Of a DNA stretch of 64,000 nucleotides, positions 1 through 51,612 are shown one piece after another (position 1 is the stretch's first letter; the number at the start of each line of letters is the position of its first letter). The notes beneath the pieces were generated by a model. The model saw only the letters and a list, made by a program, of their open reading frames with translations, had not been told where the DNA came from and searched no databases. The position numbers and the translations under genes were made by a program. Origin of the DNA: Motacilla alba alba. Its lineage: Eukaryota > Chordata > Aves > Passeriformes > Motacillidae. Location: contig NC_052046.1 in NCBI RefSeq assembly GCF_015832195.1, positions 22,684,161 to 22,748,160 on the forward strand, in the 5' to 3' direction.

Positions 1-1462
1 TAAAGAAAGGGAAAAATACTGCTAATTAATCACCAAGACTGGAAGTCCTATTTCTTCTATAACTAAATTGGGATGACCAGAACAGCTTTTCAAAAAGAGG
101 TTAAACTGAGGAAAAAAAGATCTGGGAAAAACAATCATTATTTGTGGTATTTAACAAGTATTGATTATAGCAGGTTTCTCTGCAGTCCCTAGACTATTTA
201 GAAGTCCATAATTTTCTCTCCGCTGAAGCTTTACAAGGCTGCCTCAAAAAACCCAGCTGATTTTTAAAGCTGTTGCTGACAGATTGTCTTCCATTTGCAC
301 TTGTGCATGGGTACATGTTTGGAGACTCTGCGAGGTAGAACCATAAATTAGTTAAATCCAGGAGGAACCTGATTCTAGAACTGGCAGGAAATAAATTCTG
401 AGAGTTTTGATGTAATGCAATCCAAATATCAGGTGCTCTCCAGCCTTTATAATTTTGCATGTCAGCAAGAATTGAAGCATAGCTTGTTCCAGCGTTACTG
501 TGTTTCTGGGACTACCACTTCAGACATTTCAGTGTTGCTTCTACTGAATGTAAAAGGTGCAGCATTTCAGATAAATTTGGTCATATAACATTTTGATATG
601 AACTCAATTAAGCCTCAAGTGTTTCCCTAGTATCCAGATTGTTCTAATTTCTGACTGAGGATATCTTCACAGATACAACTATTCCTTCCTCCCTGAGCCC
701 TGGGGAATTTTCTCTAGTTTGCAGAAGATAGAATGTACAGTAGGACCAAAGGAACAGGATTAGAGAAACCACTCAATGCCAAAAATTCGAGTCACAAAGG
801 TTCTATGGAGAAATGTTTGGCCATGAATTCCACTAGACACTTGGGGCCAGTGTCTGGTAAACACACCCAGAATCCTCCAATTCCTCTATGTAGGGGGTAA
901 GAAAACACTGACATGGTACTTCTGCTGGTGTAAAAAATTTTCTTCATACAAGAGAAGGGGAATATTGAATACAGTGTATAGCTTGGATTATTTTAATTGC
1001 TACTTAAGATGTGGTTCTAAAAACATTTCGTTCTCATTAGCTGTTCATTATTATCTAAGATTCTTCACCATTTTTACAGTTCAGTAATTTCTCTGGATAC
1101 TTAAACATCTCTGGTTTTTCACTGGTTTTGCTCTCTGTACATTTAGTACTCCCTATAATCTTTGTATCTAAACTTCAGTAAACCCATCTTCTCAGACAAA
1201 AATATAAGAAAATATAATGTGGGCATTCTCTTTCCTCTCTTCATCCCTTCCCCATTTTGTGTTTGATTTTTATTTTGGTTTGGTGTTTTTTGTCACTTCA
1301 CTTCACCTTGCTTTTTTTGCTATTTCAAATTCTGAAATTCCATGATCTCGTTCTCTGGTCCTCAAATATAGCCAAAACTGTTAGGACAAACTTGATAATA
1401 TTTTTGCCACATCTTTTGAAATAGATCAACTTATTTTGTATCTTCAAAACCAGTTTACTCAC
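1..1462 (-). other. BHMT: BHMT intron 3 (partial)
   Basis: AT-rich sequence between exon 3 and the left edge. I looked on the minus strand for the next BHMT exon (the GGVSQTPSYLSC region) and did not see it, so the intron is at least 1,462 bp. No repeat family recognised. Confidence 0.75.
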
Positions 1463-1581
1463 ACTTATTTTCTCAGCTACATAATTGCCCCTGTTCTCTA
1501 GTTTGTCCTCACTGGCATAAAAGGTGAAGGTCTGCAGAACATTGGATCCAGCTCTGAGGAATTCTCGGTGAAGCTGACGAA
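1463..1581 (-). CDS. BHMT: BHMT coding exon 3
   Basis: 119 bp, acceptor TTTGCAG at its upstream side and donor GTGAGT at 1462-1457. It encodes the rest of a split Val and 39 residues, [11 protein letters not shown]...NYVAEKIS. Contains the betaine-site Tyr in FTFYAS. Ends in phase 0, as expected before the family's GQ-VNEAA exon, which I could not find in bases 1-1462. Confidence 0.97.
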
Positions 1582-4500
1582 CTGCAAATTAAGAGACAAA
1601 GTTATTACTGTGTTATTCCCCAAATCTAGTGTTTATTGATGTACTTTTACTGTAAAATAAGTGACATTGCGTTTACTAGAAGACCAATTATGAAAAATTA
1701 GAAGCAGTACCCCAGTCTGCATAGAATTTCTTTCTTCTCACCATCAAAACATTGGGTAGAAAATTTTCTTCTTGATTCTTTTCTGCTAAGAATGACTGAA
1801 GATTTCTGCATAGTTTAGCTGCAGATTCAGTTTTGCCTGCCACCTTGACAATCCTCTCTTTTCTGCAGTCCTTCAGATCTCCCAGATATAGGGCTTTATA
1901 GAGCTTTTTTATAGTGATTTAGGAAGGGATAACGGATGTCTGACAAAAGAACATGAAAGCATAACAAGGAATACCAGACAAAAGGCTGTTCAAATGAAAA
2001 AGCTGTCTTCTCTTAGCTTCTATATTATGAAAAAGAAAATAGAAGAAAGTATCATAGCAACAAATTAAGGGACAAGATGATAATTATATGGAAAACCACA
2101 GTGTTTCATTGCCTCCTCTATTTTGCATTTTTGAGATTTTCCCCCAACAAAGTTTTAAAAGAGTATAGTCAGCCAAAACCAAAGCTCTATTTTGCTAAAT
2201 ACATCTTTACTGTAAAGAAGATTTGTTGATCCAGAAAAGTTACTCACAGCACAGAGTTAATTCTTCCCATATGTCTCCACATGATGATTTTACTACATAG
2301 AAAACAATCCTTTTAAAGGAAAGGTTACCATTACTTTGAATAGACAAATTTCTTACATTAGGACTTTGGGAAAAGGCTCTGTAAGGTAGTCATGCTTTTC
2401 TGACTGTAAGCAGTACACTGCAATTGCCACAGCAGCAACAGAACAGGAACTCTTAATTGATTTTATATATATACCCACAATATAATAATTACAATAATTA
2501 CTAGAATGCTACTGATCATGTAAAACAGAGTTAAATGCTTAACAGCTTATAGCAAGTACAGGAGTTCCTTACTTACTGTACACAAGATACTTATTACCTA
2601 CACATACAAGAACACTGCAATTTCTATGGCAGATGTTTAGAAAGGTTTTCCTGAAGTCCTAGTTTATCACAACTCATTGTCTACAGAAACAGTTTGTGTC
2701 ACTAAAAAAATACTCGTTTGTCATGAGAATAAAATTACTCCCATATGCTGCAACAAAAATAGTTTTCTACAGCAGAGAAGCTCAAAGAGCCTTTTGTGTT
2801 GCTAGATTTAACTGCATATATGCAAGCATGTCTGCTTTCAGTGAATGATCAGTGTAGTGTCCCTTGCTTTTCTCTACTGGTACAGTATTTTATTTCTAGT
2901 TGCTGCCTTGGGTAACTACAAAGTGCTTATTTTCTTACGACACAGGTGATTTAACACAGTGCTTATTTGCCCAACAGTCAAAAAAATCTTTCCAGGAATA
3001 TTGGTTGTAGCAGAGGTACTGTTCAAAAAAGTTTTTGGAATCTGCCTGAATGCCTGGAATCAAATTTCATTTTCACATCTTTATGAAGGGACAAAAAAGT
3101 TGTAGTGCTGGGAGTACTCTTTTTCCTACATCACAACAATAGGCCACTGATCCCAAATAAAAGGACTGTCTCTGTATGTTTCTAATGTTTTGCTTTTTTT
3201 TTAATCCTTCTGAATGAGGAAGCATTCATGAAAACTGGTCAGGAAAAAAGAAAAGGAAAAAAAATCTACAAATATTTTCACAAATGCTCTATGACATTTC
3301 AATAGTAGACCATTCCTAGAAGAATGCCTGGGTTTTGTGTGAACATGGATGGTGACATAAATAGGAAAATGAAATATATTATCTAACATGTGATTAAGGA
3401 ACATCATACCCCAAAATACCAGGTTTGTGAATTGGAGACATGGGATACACTTCAAGGGAAACAATAGTGTTGTAAGTATCAGCCTGAATCTCATTCAACC
3501 TCAAGCAAATAGGCTTTACCTTAAACACTACTGTTGTTTTTATCAAACCCACAGCACTCTGCAATATTAAAAACCCAAACTACTCTGTAGTTTACTTGTG
3601 TGACTTCCAGAATGTTTCCTCCAGCATTTGAGAAATGGGAATAACAGTCACACATGAGGTTAAAACATTATTAATAATTCAATGCATTTTAGGAGTCGGA
3701 TGTGTAACACCAATTTTTCATTTAAATCCATCATGAGTTGGACATTTCATAAAAGACACAGACATGAGCTGTGAGGAGATAGGAGCAATAAGCACCCACG
3801 CACATGGCTCAGCACAGAGCAATCCCTAATCTGTCTCAGAATAAAAAATATAGATCTCCTAATTTCTACAATTACTAGTCTGCAAATCTCCTCTTTTGTA
3901 ATATAGTTAATGGCTTTGAACTATTTTTTTTAGTATTATTTCTTGCTGCCTTCTCAGAACTTCCTTCCTTTTCCTTTCCTTATAAAGGCAAGAAGCTCTG
4001 GCAGCTGTATGGATTTTACACCCACTGTCTCCACCAGTTGCTCCTTGTGTTCTATTACATCTGCTTCCAAAGTAACATGACCCTTGAGCGAGCAGGAGCA
4101 AAAGCATGGAGGGAAAGGAGCCCCACTGCACAAAAAGAAATTAACAGATTTGCCCTGAAGGGTGGATTTACAAATAGCCATGAGACATGTGCAGAGTGGG
4201 GAGGGCTTTTGAGGTGCAAAAATAACAAACAAATGGCATGGGACAAGAAAGAAAGAGCATAGGACAAGTGCTATAAGCTGTAAAATGGAACATGCAGTGG
4301 CGGACTGAGGTAGACATGGAGAGTAATACAGAGATGATAGAATGTCTCTTTGGGAGATGAGAGTCAGCAAATTAGGTCATCAATCCTTAAACCTTTCCGG
4401 GAGCTCTGCATTATCTAAAGCTGCCCGTAACCCTAAATTAGGGATGCTAAGTGACACATACGTGACATTTGAAGACTGAGAAAGATTAGGCTGAATAAAT

Positions 4501-7500
4501 AGGTGAAGTGTACAAAGTGATGTAGCAGAGAGATCTAAGATATCTCTCCTTCTACTCCTCTTCCTTCTTCTCCTGTACAGGAGAAAAAACTAACTTGGAA
4601 TGGAAAACACTTAGAAGAAAGAATTTTTTTTCCCTAGGATATTCTGAATTGACTTGTGGGATTAACTGCACATCATATTATTACGGCAAACGCTTTCTTG
4701 TAATGAAGCATGCATAAATAGATAATACCATCTGCTTTTGCACTATTTATGATTAACACTACAGTCTTCACACTGGAAGGCATAAAATGGTTGGTCATTT
4801 TCTCTCTGTCCACTCTGTTAAGTATTTATTGCAATTTTTAGGTTCCTATCAGGTTTATCATTCCCCATTTTACAGTGGAGCCAGAAACATTAAATACTCC
4901 CACTATGATGTTTATTAAGAAAACTGCCATTTCTCTTAAAGCATTGATAAAACAACTATTTTAGATTATAAATATAAATGAGTTACTAGAACAAAAGAAA
5001 ACAGTTAGTTAACTGCAGAATTCCTTTTCATAAGATATTTTAAATTACAAGCTTTAAATGATCAGTGCAAGAACAGACTGGACAAATCCATGAGAGAGAA
5101 ATCACTGAATGTTATTAAACGCAAATATAACTACATCTGCATGAAAAAGTCCCTGGGATGCAAGTTATTGAAAACTGGGAGAGCATTCTGAAGAGGTATC
5201 AGTAAACATTTGCACTACTCATATTCTTACAGAGCCTACTGATTTTGGCCAGTGTTAGAGCAAGTAAAACAGGCAAGATGAGATGGTTTTGGGCTGTTTT
5301 TAATGTAATTCTACAGTGTCAAAGAATATTTGTATTTAAAAATATACTAAGAGTTCCTCTATATTTATTATTTAGCCAACCATTACACTGTTTACATTCA
5401 CTACAGGAATATAATTTCCCAGTAAAACTGACCTGCTTCTGGATGTTCTACAGTTGCTTCAGGAGTCCAAGGCCCAGCTTTTACGTATCCTCTCTTTTCA
5501 AGAGCAAAGACAAATCCCCCATCTCCGATCACAATTTCTCCAGCATCCAAGCGTTCTAGAATACCCTGGAGAAAGCATGAGCGCAGGTTAACAATTACAG
5601 TTCTTCAATTTGGTGGCTATTTTCTGTATTTGCAAGGCAGACATAAATATCTGTAAGCTAGAAGAAATATTTTTGCCACAATAATAAAAAGTAATAAATT
5701 TCTTTTGTAAAATTCTAATTAAAGAATGGTAGATGTGCTCTTTTGCAGCATTAGGCTTTAATATGCACACATATATTGTGTGTAAGACTACTCATCAGTC
5801 AGTTATATTGTATTCCAGAGATATTATTTCCAGAACTGTAAGTCAGTGGTCCAGTTCTTTTCCCATGAAATTAATATGCCATCTCAAATTCTCCTGTAAA
5901 ATACACGAGAAACTTCTCAAAGTAAGACACTAGTACCACTGATCTCTCTATTAATGCTCCTCTGCTCTCTAGCTTCCAATGCCACCTTCACAGAGCCTTA
6001 CCACAAGCAGCTTGTGAATCCAGATGGCACAACAGGCATCACAGAAAAGTAAGCATGCAACAGTTTCCTACCAAACAAGACATCTCAGAAACCTGACTTG
6101 CAGTTTCTGACAGTCTTTTCACAGGCCTGGGTTTGCTTACCCAGATTTACAAAATGAAAGAAAATCCTGTTTGTTTTGCACAGCCCTAAAATGTTTTAGA
6201 GTTTTAGAGCACCAAATTACAAACCTTGCAAAATCCTGTACAAGATTAACCTTGCATCTCCCTTGAACTCCACGCTAATGCAAGGAAAGTGGCAAATACC
6301 TTATTTTTGCAAAACTGAAAAACATAAAAACAAATACTGACTTGTCCTAAAATACATTGCATTTTTATTCCTTTAATTGTTTCATTGACTTGTTCAAAAC
6401 TTCTAAAAAGTACCCACTATTAGAGTAGGATTGATTTCTACAATGGGATGGCAACCATAATTCCACCTATATTAAAAAGTGGTTGAATGAAGACTACATA
6501 TATGAAAGTAGTGAGTAAAGGATAAGAATTAATCAAGGGTAGGACTGAAATTTCCATCCATAGTTTTCTTCATTTCAAGAGAAGAAGTTTGAGGGAGTAG
6601 GAAAAAGAAAAGCCTTATGGGCATAGAGTTGAGTGTGATTTTCATGCTGAGTGGACAGGTGTTTTTACAATTACCCTTCAAACTTCAGTTATTATGCTTC
6701 TTGGTATTTTCCTTTTCATTAGTACAATTCTCTCATGTCATATATCCAACAAAGACAAACACTTACAACGTCTCAGCACTGCTATTTAGGCAGAACAAAA
6801 ACAAGGCCTTTCCAACAGCAAGGAGCAGTGTGCCAGCTGTGCCAGTTTCAGTACCATGCACCACAATGGTCCACCACACTCCTTGGAGGCTACAAAGCCT
6901 GGCTGAGTGCATCACCTACCTTGGCTGAGGCACTGGCATTGCAGCAAAATGGCAGGTCTGGTCTGTACAGTGCTGCTGTGCAGAGTTTTGCCAAGTGTTG
7001 ACCTGCAAATCTCTGCATCAGATTCCATTGCATACTATGGACTTGCCAAAATATTGAGCCCATTGACTTTAAAACTTCAACAAATTGTGCAAGTTTTTAT
7101 CTTCGTTTCCACAGAATCAGGGAGAAACAATTTTAGAGTAAATGTCAGGAGGTTTTGTGAAGATTGTGCTTGCAATAAACCAACTTTCATTTGTAACAGA
7201 ATGCCTCAAATGGGGCCAGCAAAAGCTCACTGCTTGAGTCCATCCCTCCTTGGTCTGCCAAAAAGTCTTTTGTAGCTGAAGCCTGTTTCAGAAATTTGAT
7301 ATGCAGAGAACAGGTGTGCAGAAGAAAAAGAAATCTTTAACGTAAAGGCAGCCTCAGTTGTTTTTTAACTGAACATTGGGTAATAGACACAAAATGACAT
7401 ATATAAGTACTATATTTATTATTATATTATTTATTTAAATATACTACAACAGAACTGTCTTTTAAAAAATCACTTCTAGCATTTAATACCAGTTTTGCTT

Positions 7501-9370
7501 CACAGTTCTGTTTCATTTTGAAGTACAAATCTTCACTTTTGACACACAGAAGCAACATAAGCCATGTTTGAATAGACCATGGCACCTTAACATATTGTGA
7601 TACATTAAGTCTAGCATCAGGGTATCTAATGGCAGGAGAGATAAAGACAAAGCACAAAATACTTAATAAAACCTTAGTTTGTCAGGTCATGCTGGATTCA
7701 AATGGAAATAACCTTTTTTGCAGACTTCATTATAGGTCTGCTATCTTCTCTTCACACCATTTTTGCTTTATATACTGCACAAAATACCACCTATTTAACC
7801 ACCATATAGCGAACTAAAATTCAGCATCAACATTGTTTTTGTTCAGAGACCTACTGCTGTGCACTTATGTCTAATCCAGATCAATATTGTACTGTCAGGT
7901 GATCTGGTAGAAGACAAAAAAATCTGTTCAATTACAAAAAAAAGTATATGTAAAAAGCTATCTAAGGCTTTTTTGAGCTTTACTTTTGTTCCTATGAATG
8001 AAGTTACACCACATGGTCCATACAACTATACATGGAAAGCATGAGTGCAAATGCCTCTCTGAAGATATTTGTACTACCATCTTTAGGCATGTAATTGTAC
8101 TGTGTAAGTGAAAAAGTCTGCTTGGTCAACCTACAACCCACCTTTCCATCAGTGGAGAGAAAATAAATCTTGAAACAACTATTCACATTTCAAGCCTTAA
8201 AGAGAACTCCACTGCTTGAAGGGGGAATTTCTGCTAGGTGTTGAAATTAGGAGGTATATGTCAAAATATGAAAAGTAGAACAAATAACCCATACCTTCTT
8301 CTTTTATAATCGATCTACCTGTAGGACCTAGAGCTCATAGACTTCTTCCCATATCTTTCTCCTCTTTTGCTCTACACATAAAAACGAGTTAAACCCATTC
8401 TGAGAAAGACGTGCCCTACTAATGTCAATAGCATCCTTTAAATACAAGACAGAATATGTGATTCTGCTGACCTTGTCAAGCAGCAGCACAGGGTACCAGT
8501 TCTAATGTACGTCAGAGAGTTTGACTTAGATATTGCTCATAGCTTTGCCTTAATGGCATGAATGGCTGGTGCCGGGATAACTTTTTACACTGGCTTATTT
8601 CTTCAGCTAAATGAGGGCATGCATACATAGGAATCTGGGTTGATATTATACAAACACCAGACATATTAATCAAGGGGTGAGAAATCTGGACCTTTTAAAC
8701 AGAGCAGGCAGGATGCTGGAGACAAATCTCATCCAATGACAGTTTATCCTTAAAATATTTACTATTTTCGTTTTAATTTACTATTTTAAAGTGTGTTGCA
8801 AGTTCTGCTTAATTTGTGTATCAAAGAGTATTACACAAAACAGTTTTGTACTCTGGTGGCTCCACTCTATGTGTTCAGAGAAACAAAGATTATGTGGGCT
8901 GTGACTGCCCATATAGGATCAATCTAATTTATCTGTCTCATAACGATGTCCAAATATCCTTAACGTCTCGATGCTGAACACGTACAGTTACTATGGCTTT
9001 ATTTCACAAGATCTCCTTACCTGCGGAGATACCGAGTACCTTAGAGGGAGGTTAAGCGGCGAGAGTCGCGGGTTGTGCCAGTCAAGGAGCAGCTCTCCTG
9101 CAGAGCCCGCGAACAGACAGACCCCGCGGAGGCGGGAGAGGTGGCCGGGAGCTCTGCCCTGTGCCAGGCTCCCGGCGCGGGGCTGCTCCTCCGCACCGCC
9201 CTGTCCCGCCGAGGCAGCGCCCGCCCGCGGCGGGCGGCGGAGGGCACCGCGACGGGGGCACCTCTCCCGTGCCCACGGGGAGCAGCGGCCAGGTCTGCGC
9301 GACCCGGGAGGGAGGGAGACGGGAAATTTACCCTTTTGCCCTGTTTCGCGGTCTTCCTAATCGGCAGCAT
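1463..9370 (-). CDS. BHMT: BHMT, betaine-homocysteine S-methyltransferase (5' part, exons 1-3; gene continues past the left edge)
   Basis: Cytosolic zinc methyltransferase that moves a methyl group from betaine to homocysteine, giving dimethylglycine and methionine. Three minus-strand exons (9332-9370, 5433-5565, 1463-1581) join in frame to 97 residues that align without gaps to the known N-terminus of BHMT from GILERL onward. Seen: GDGGFVF with the homocysteine-site Asp (D28, human D26), GPWTPEA with the active-site Trp (W46, human W44), and QTFTFYAS with F78/Y79 (human F76/Y77). The family is about 400 residues, so only a quarter is present; the zinc-binding cysteines lie in later exons. 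The start is the first ATG after a TATA box, with A at -3. The N-terminal tail is two residues longer than in human. It lies head-to-head with DMGDH, which uses its product. BHMT rather than mammalian BHMT2 is inferred from the bird context. Confidence 0.96.
1582..5432 (-). other. BHMT: BHMT intron 2
   Basis: 3,851 bp of AT-rich intron. Open frames around 3.2 kb and 3.9-4.4 kb have no recognisable domain, no splice context and lie on both strands. No transposon recognised. Confidence 0.8.
5433..5565 (-). CDS. BHMT: BHMT coding exon 2
   Basis: 133 bp with an AG acceptor at 5567-5566 and a GT donor at 5432-5431. Translates to 44 residues, [10 protein letters not shown]...EHPEA, plus the first base of a split Val codon. 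Carries the GDGG homocysteine-site motif and the W of GPWTPEA. Near-identical to BHMT across vertebrates. Confidence 0.97.
5566..9331 (-). other. BHMT: BHMT intron 1
   Basis: 3,766 bp intron. The end nearest exon 1 (about 9020-9331) belongs to the CpG island, the rest is AT-rich. Overlapping plus-strand frames at 6617-7275 show no family motif. No repeat family recognised. Confidence 0.8.
9332..9370 (-). CDS. BHMT: BHMT coding exon 1
   Basis: Encodes 13 residues, [13 protein letters not shown], ending at a GTAAAT donor in phase 0. It is short and basic like the family's first coding exon. The next exon begins GGT ATT (Gly-Ile), giving the family junction basic-GILERL. This exon is inferred from position, promoter and donor, because 13 residues alone carry little homology signal. 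Confidence 0.85.
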
Positions 9371-9454
9371 CTTCCTCGCCCAGGGCCGCTGGCTGCACGA
9401 CTATGCCCCGACGCCGCGATATGATCCTCGACTCGGCGGCTCTCCGGCCGCACG

Positions 9455-9460
9455 TTTATA
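9455..9460 (-). promoter_or_regulatory. BHMT: TATA box of BHMT
   Basis: TATAAA on the minus strand, 85 bp upstream of the BHMT ATG. Standard TATA spacing puts the transcription start near 9424-9431, giving a 5' UTR of roughly 55-60 nt. Placement is seen; use as a promoter is inferred. Confidence 0.7.
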
Positions 9461-9496
9461 GCTCCAAGCGGAGGCGGGACTCTGTGGGCAGCGCTG

Positions 9497-9515
9497 CGGG
9501 CGGTACACCCGCCCG
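9497..9515. promoter_or_regulatory. Inverted pair of GC boxes upstream of the BHMT TATA box
   Basis: CGGGCGG (9497-9503), five spacer bases, then its exact complement CCGCCCG (9509-9515). These are Sp/KLF-type GC boxes in opposite orientation, 37 bp upstream of the TATA box for BHMT and about 235 bp upstream of the DMGDH ATG. Could also fold as a 7-bp hairpin. Confidence 0.5.
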
Positions 9516-9747
9516 GCCCGGCCCCTGACCCCGCGGGGCGCCCTGGTGCGGCGGGGGCAGCCCCGTTCCCTCCCGCCGCCCCCGCCCGGCCTGAGGTCCG
9601 GAGGCGCGCGGCTGCCCCCGAGGCTCCAAGGGGCGGTCCGGAGCCCTCCTACGGGAGGGCCGGGCTCGGCGGGCCAGGGAAGGGACGGGACGGGACGCGG
9701 CGGAGAGGGGCGTGGAGCCAGCGCTCTCCATCGCCAGCGTGTGCGGG

Positions 9748-49237
<39,490 letters not shown>

Positions 49238-49736
49238 ACACAGATAAGGATACAGCAAATTGTGCAGTAGGAAATAGTGCCATTAATATGCATAAAATTA
49301 AGAGAATTACACTACTCACATTTTCTAATTACTAAACTCAAGATCTTCATTGCCCTATATGAGTGAGAAATTCAATGGCATTACTTCCTAATTCCCTGTA
49401 TGTGAACTGAGCGGAGCTGATGAGCTGCCATGTGTTCTACTTCTCAGGAGCACTTGAGAGCAGAAAGTGGCAGGGAATGAGTATATCATTGATTCAGCTT
49501 GCTCCCACATTGGCTGGCAGATCTGTGTGTTAATCCAAATGACAAATGTGCTCTCAATTCTGTCCAATAGCAAATTCCTCCCCCTCCCTCACACTCACAC
49601 TTCCTCCTTTGCCTGCCCTTGAGGTGAAGTAGCTTATCCTGTCTTCTTTACACATGAATAGCAAGCTTACCATAAAATCATGTCACTAGTTCTACACAGA
49701 ATGCTTCATAAGGAATTGAAAGACATCCCATTAACC

Positions 49737-49750
49737 ATTAAAATAATAAA
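49737..49750 (+). terminator. DMGDH: Candidate DMGDH polyadenylation signals
   Basis: ATTAAA (49737-49742) and AATAAA (49745-49750), about 500 bp after the stop, followed within about 45 bp by a T/GT-rich stretch (GGGCATTTTTTCTGTGCATG). Another AATAAA at 50224-50229 is an alternative. The true cleavage site cannot be fixed from sequence alone. Confidence 0.45.
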
Positions 49751-51380
49751 GGCATTACTAAAGGTAAATTGAACTGTGGGCATTTTTTCTGTGCATGTCA
49801 GCCTGGCAGGAATTCTCATAGAAGATCAAAATCTAGTTCTTCTCAATGAAACAGTTCTAGGAAGCCTGTTCTTCACTATTTTACATAAATCCACTGGCAT
49901 ATTACATGTAATGTGCTACAACAAACCCTATATAATTGCTCAATTTCTGAACAAAGCTTAAGTTACAGATTTACTGTATTAAATCTGAACACTAGACAGA
50001 CACCAAAGATGCCTGTCTAGGTTTTTCTTACTGCCTGCCAGTTTTTTCTTACTGTTAATTATAGATTGAAGCAACAGTATGAGCCATGTATTATTACATA
50101 GAAATATTAGCAATGAAAAAATATAATTAAATTCACAGCAAAGGAGCTTTATTGAGTGTTAAATATTCAATAATCCAAGTAGGCAGCATTGGGATAGTGT
50201 GTATGATGGGAACACACTAAATTAATAAAACACTCATTTGTAATTCAGTAATATTCTCAACAATTCTTTCAAATAACAGTGTTAAAATTTCCAACTTAGT
50301 AAGGCTGTCCTTTAGGCTATAGATAAATGTCTTCAAAGTGTGTATGAATCATGTCCAAAATGCACTTTCTTCAAGAGAGTTGGTGCCTCTAAATCTTCAG
50401 CAAAGAAGCAAATGTATAAATAGTATATACCAGGAGAAACACAATTTAAGTAATGAACAGTCACTCTTGGTAAAGTAAGTTGACATTACATTGTGCTGTT
50501 TTGAATATCTTTTATAAAGCAGGTAAAAATTAAATATATGAGCTCTGCCAGGTTTGCATGTCATACTATCTTGAATGAAAAAATCCATTCAGAAATTATT
50601 CTCTGCTATACTTTATTAAGTGATTCAGTTCTATTTTGCTGAACCATCAAAATGTTACTTTTTTCTAAAGATAATGTTGTTTGTAATGAGGCACTTAACC
50701 ACTGTGACTCCGGGAGCATTTAAGAAATCTGAAGTACAACCTGATGTTATGTGGTTTTATTTATACTGTGGAGAAAAAGACCAATGCTTAGAAACATTGT
50801 TTTAAATTTTAGTATTTCCCAAGATTATGCAAATTCACTGCACACCATATCCTGGAGTATAGTGTAAGAGTTACTCTGAGACAGATTCATCTATACTTTC
50901 CTAATTAGCTTTGCAAAACCAAACGTGTTCAAACAATGCCTCCATATCCCAGCCTGACAGTTAGAATCAGGCTTGCCTTTTCTGACTCAGAAGAAAGATT
51001 AATACATCAGCTGGATCAATCTCATTGCAGAAGGGACAGGCTTTCCCTTCAAAAAGGAAAAGAGTAATGGACAGCAGATACAATTCCTACAGTCAAGTGA
51101 ACTCAGAACCTGTACCCTCTGACAGCTTGTACTGCATTTCCAGCTGTAACCTCCCAACCCCTAATTTCTACGTGTAGCCGATGCAGACTTCTCTCATTTT
51201 ACCATGTAGCATTACACAAGCCCAGACACTGATTCCTTTGGGGGTTTCTCACTGACAGCTCTTGTGACCCAAGCCACACAAGATCAAGCCTTGGCCAATT
51301 AGTAGAAGCTGTATGAGGAGTGGCTGAGGTCACAACTTCATTGTGAGGGACAGACACTGATCTCTGGCTTGAAGCCTAGT

Positions 51381-51612
51381 TGGTGGAGGTTTGGGTTGGA
51401 TGTTATGAAAAGGCCCTTCACCCACAGGGTTTTTAGGCACTGGAGCATGTTTCACAGGTAAATGGTCATGGTAGTAAATTTGTCAGAGTTCAGGGAGTGT
51501 TTGTACAAAGCTTTCAGGCACAGAGGGTGATTCTTGGGATTGTCCTGTGCAAGGCCAGGAGCTGGACTCAATAAGCTTTTGTGGTCCTTTCCAATTCAGT
51601 ACATTCCATGGT
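51381..51612 (+). mobile_element. CR1 LINE 3' end (truncated)
   Basis: Reads as the CR1 3' end: TTTGGGTTGGATGTTATGAA, GGCACTGGAGCATG, TTCTTGGGATTGTCCTGTGC, CCAGGAGCTGGACTCAATAA, then TGGTCCTTTCCAATTCAGTA. One of the best-preserved CR1 tails in the window. Confidence 0.92.

Noticed and set aside
3954..4370. 138-codon minus-strand open frame in BHMT intron 2
   Set aside because: Low-complexity Cys/Ser/Leu composition, no homology recognised, overlapped by frames on the other strand; consistent with chance.
5245..5559. 104-codon plus-strand open frame near 5.4 kb
   Set aside because: It is the antisense of BHMT exon 2.
6617..7275. Cluster of overlapping plus-strand open frames, up to 122 codons
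   Set aside because: No recognisable motif, no promoter or splice context, in the middle of BHMT intron 1.
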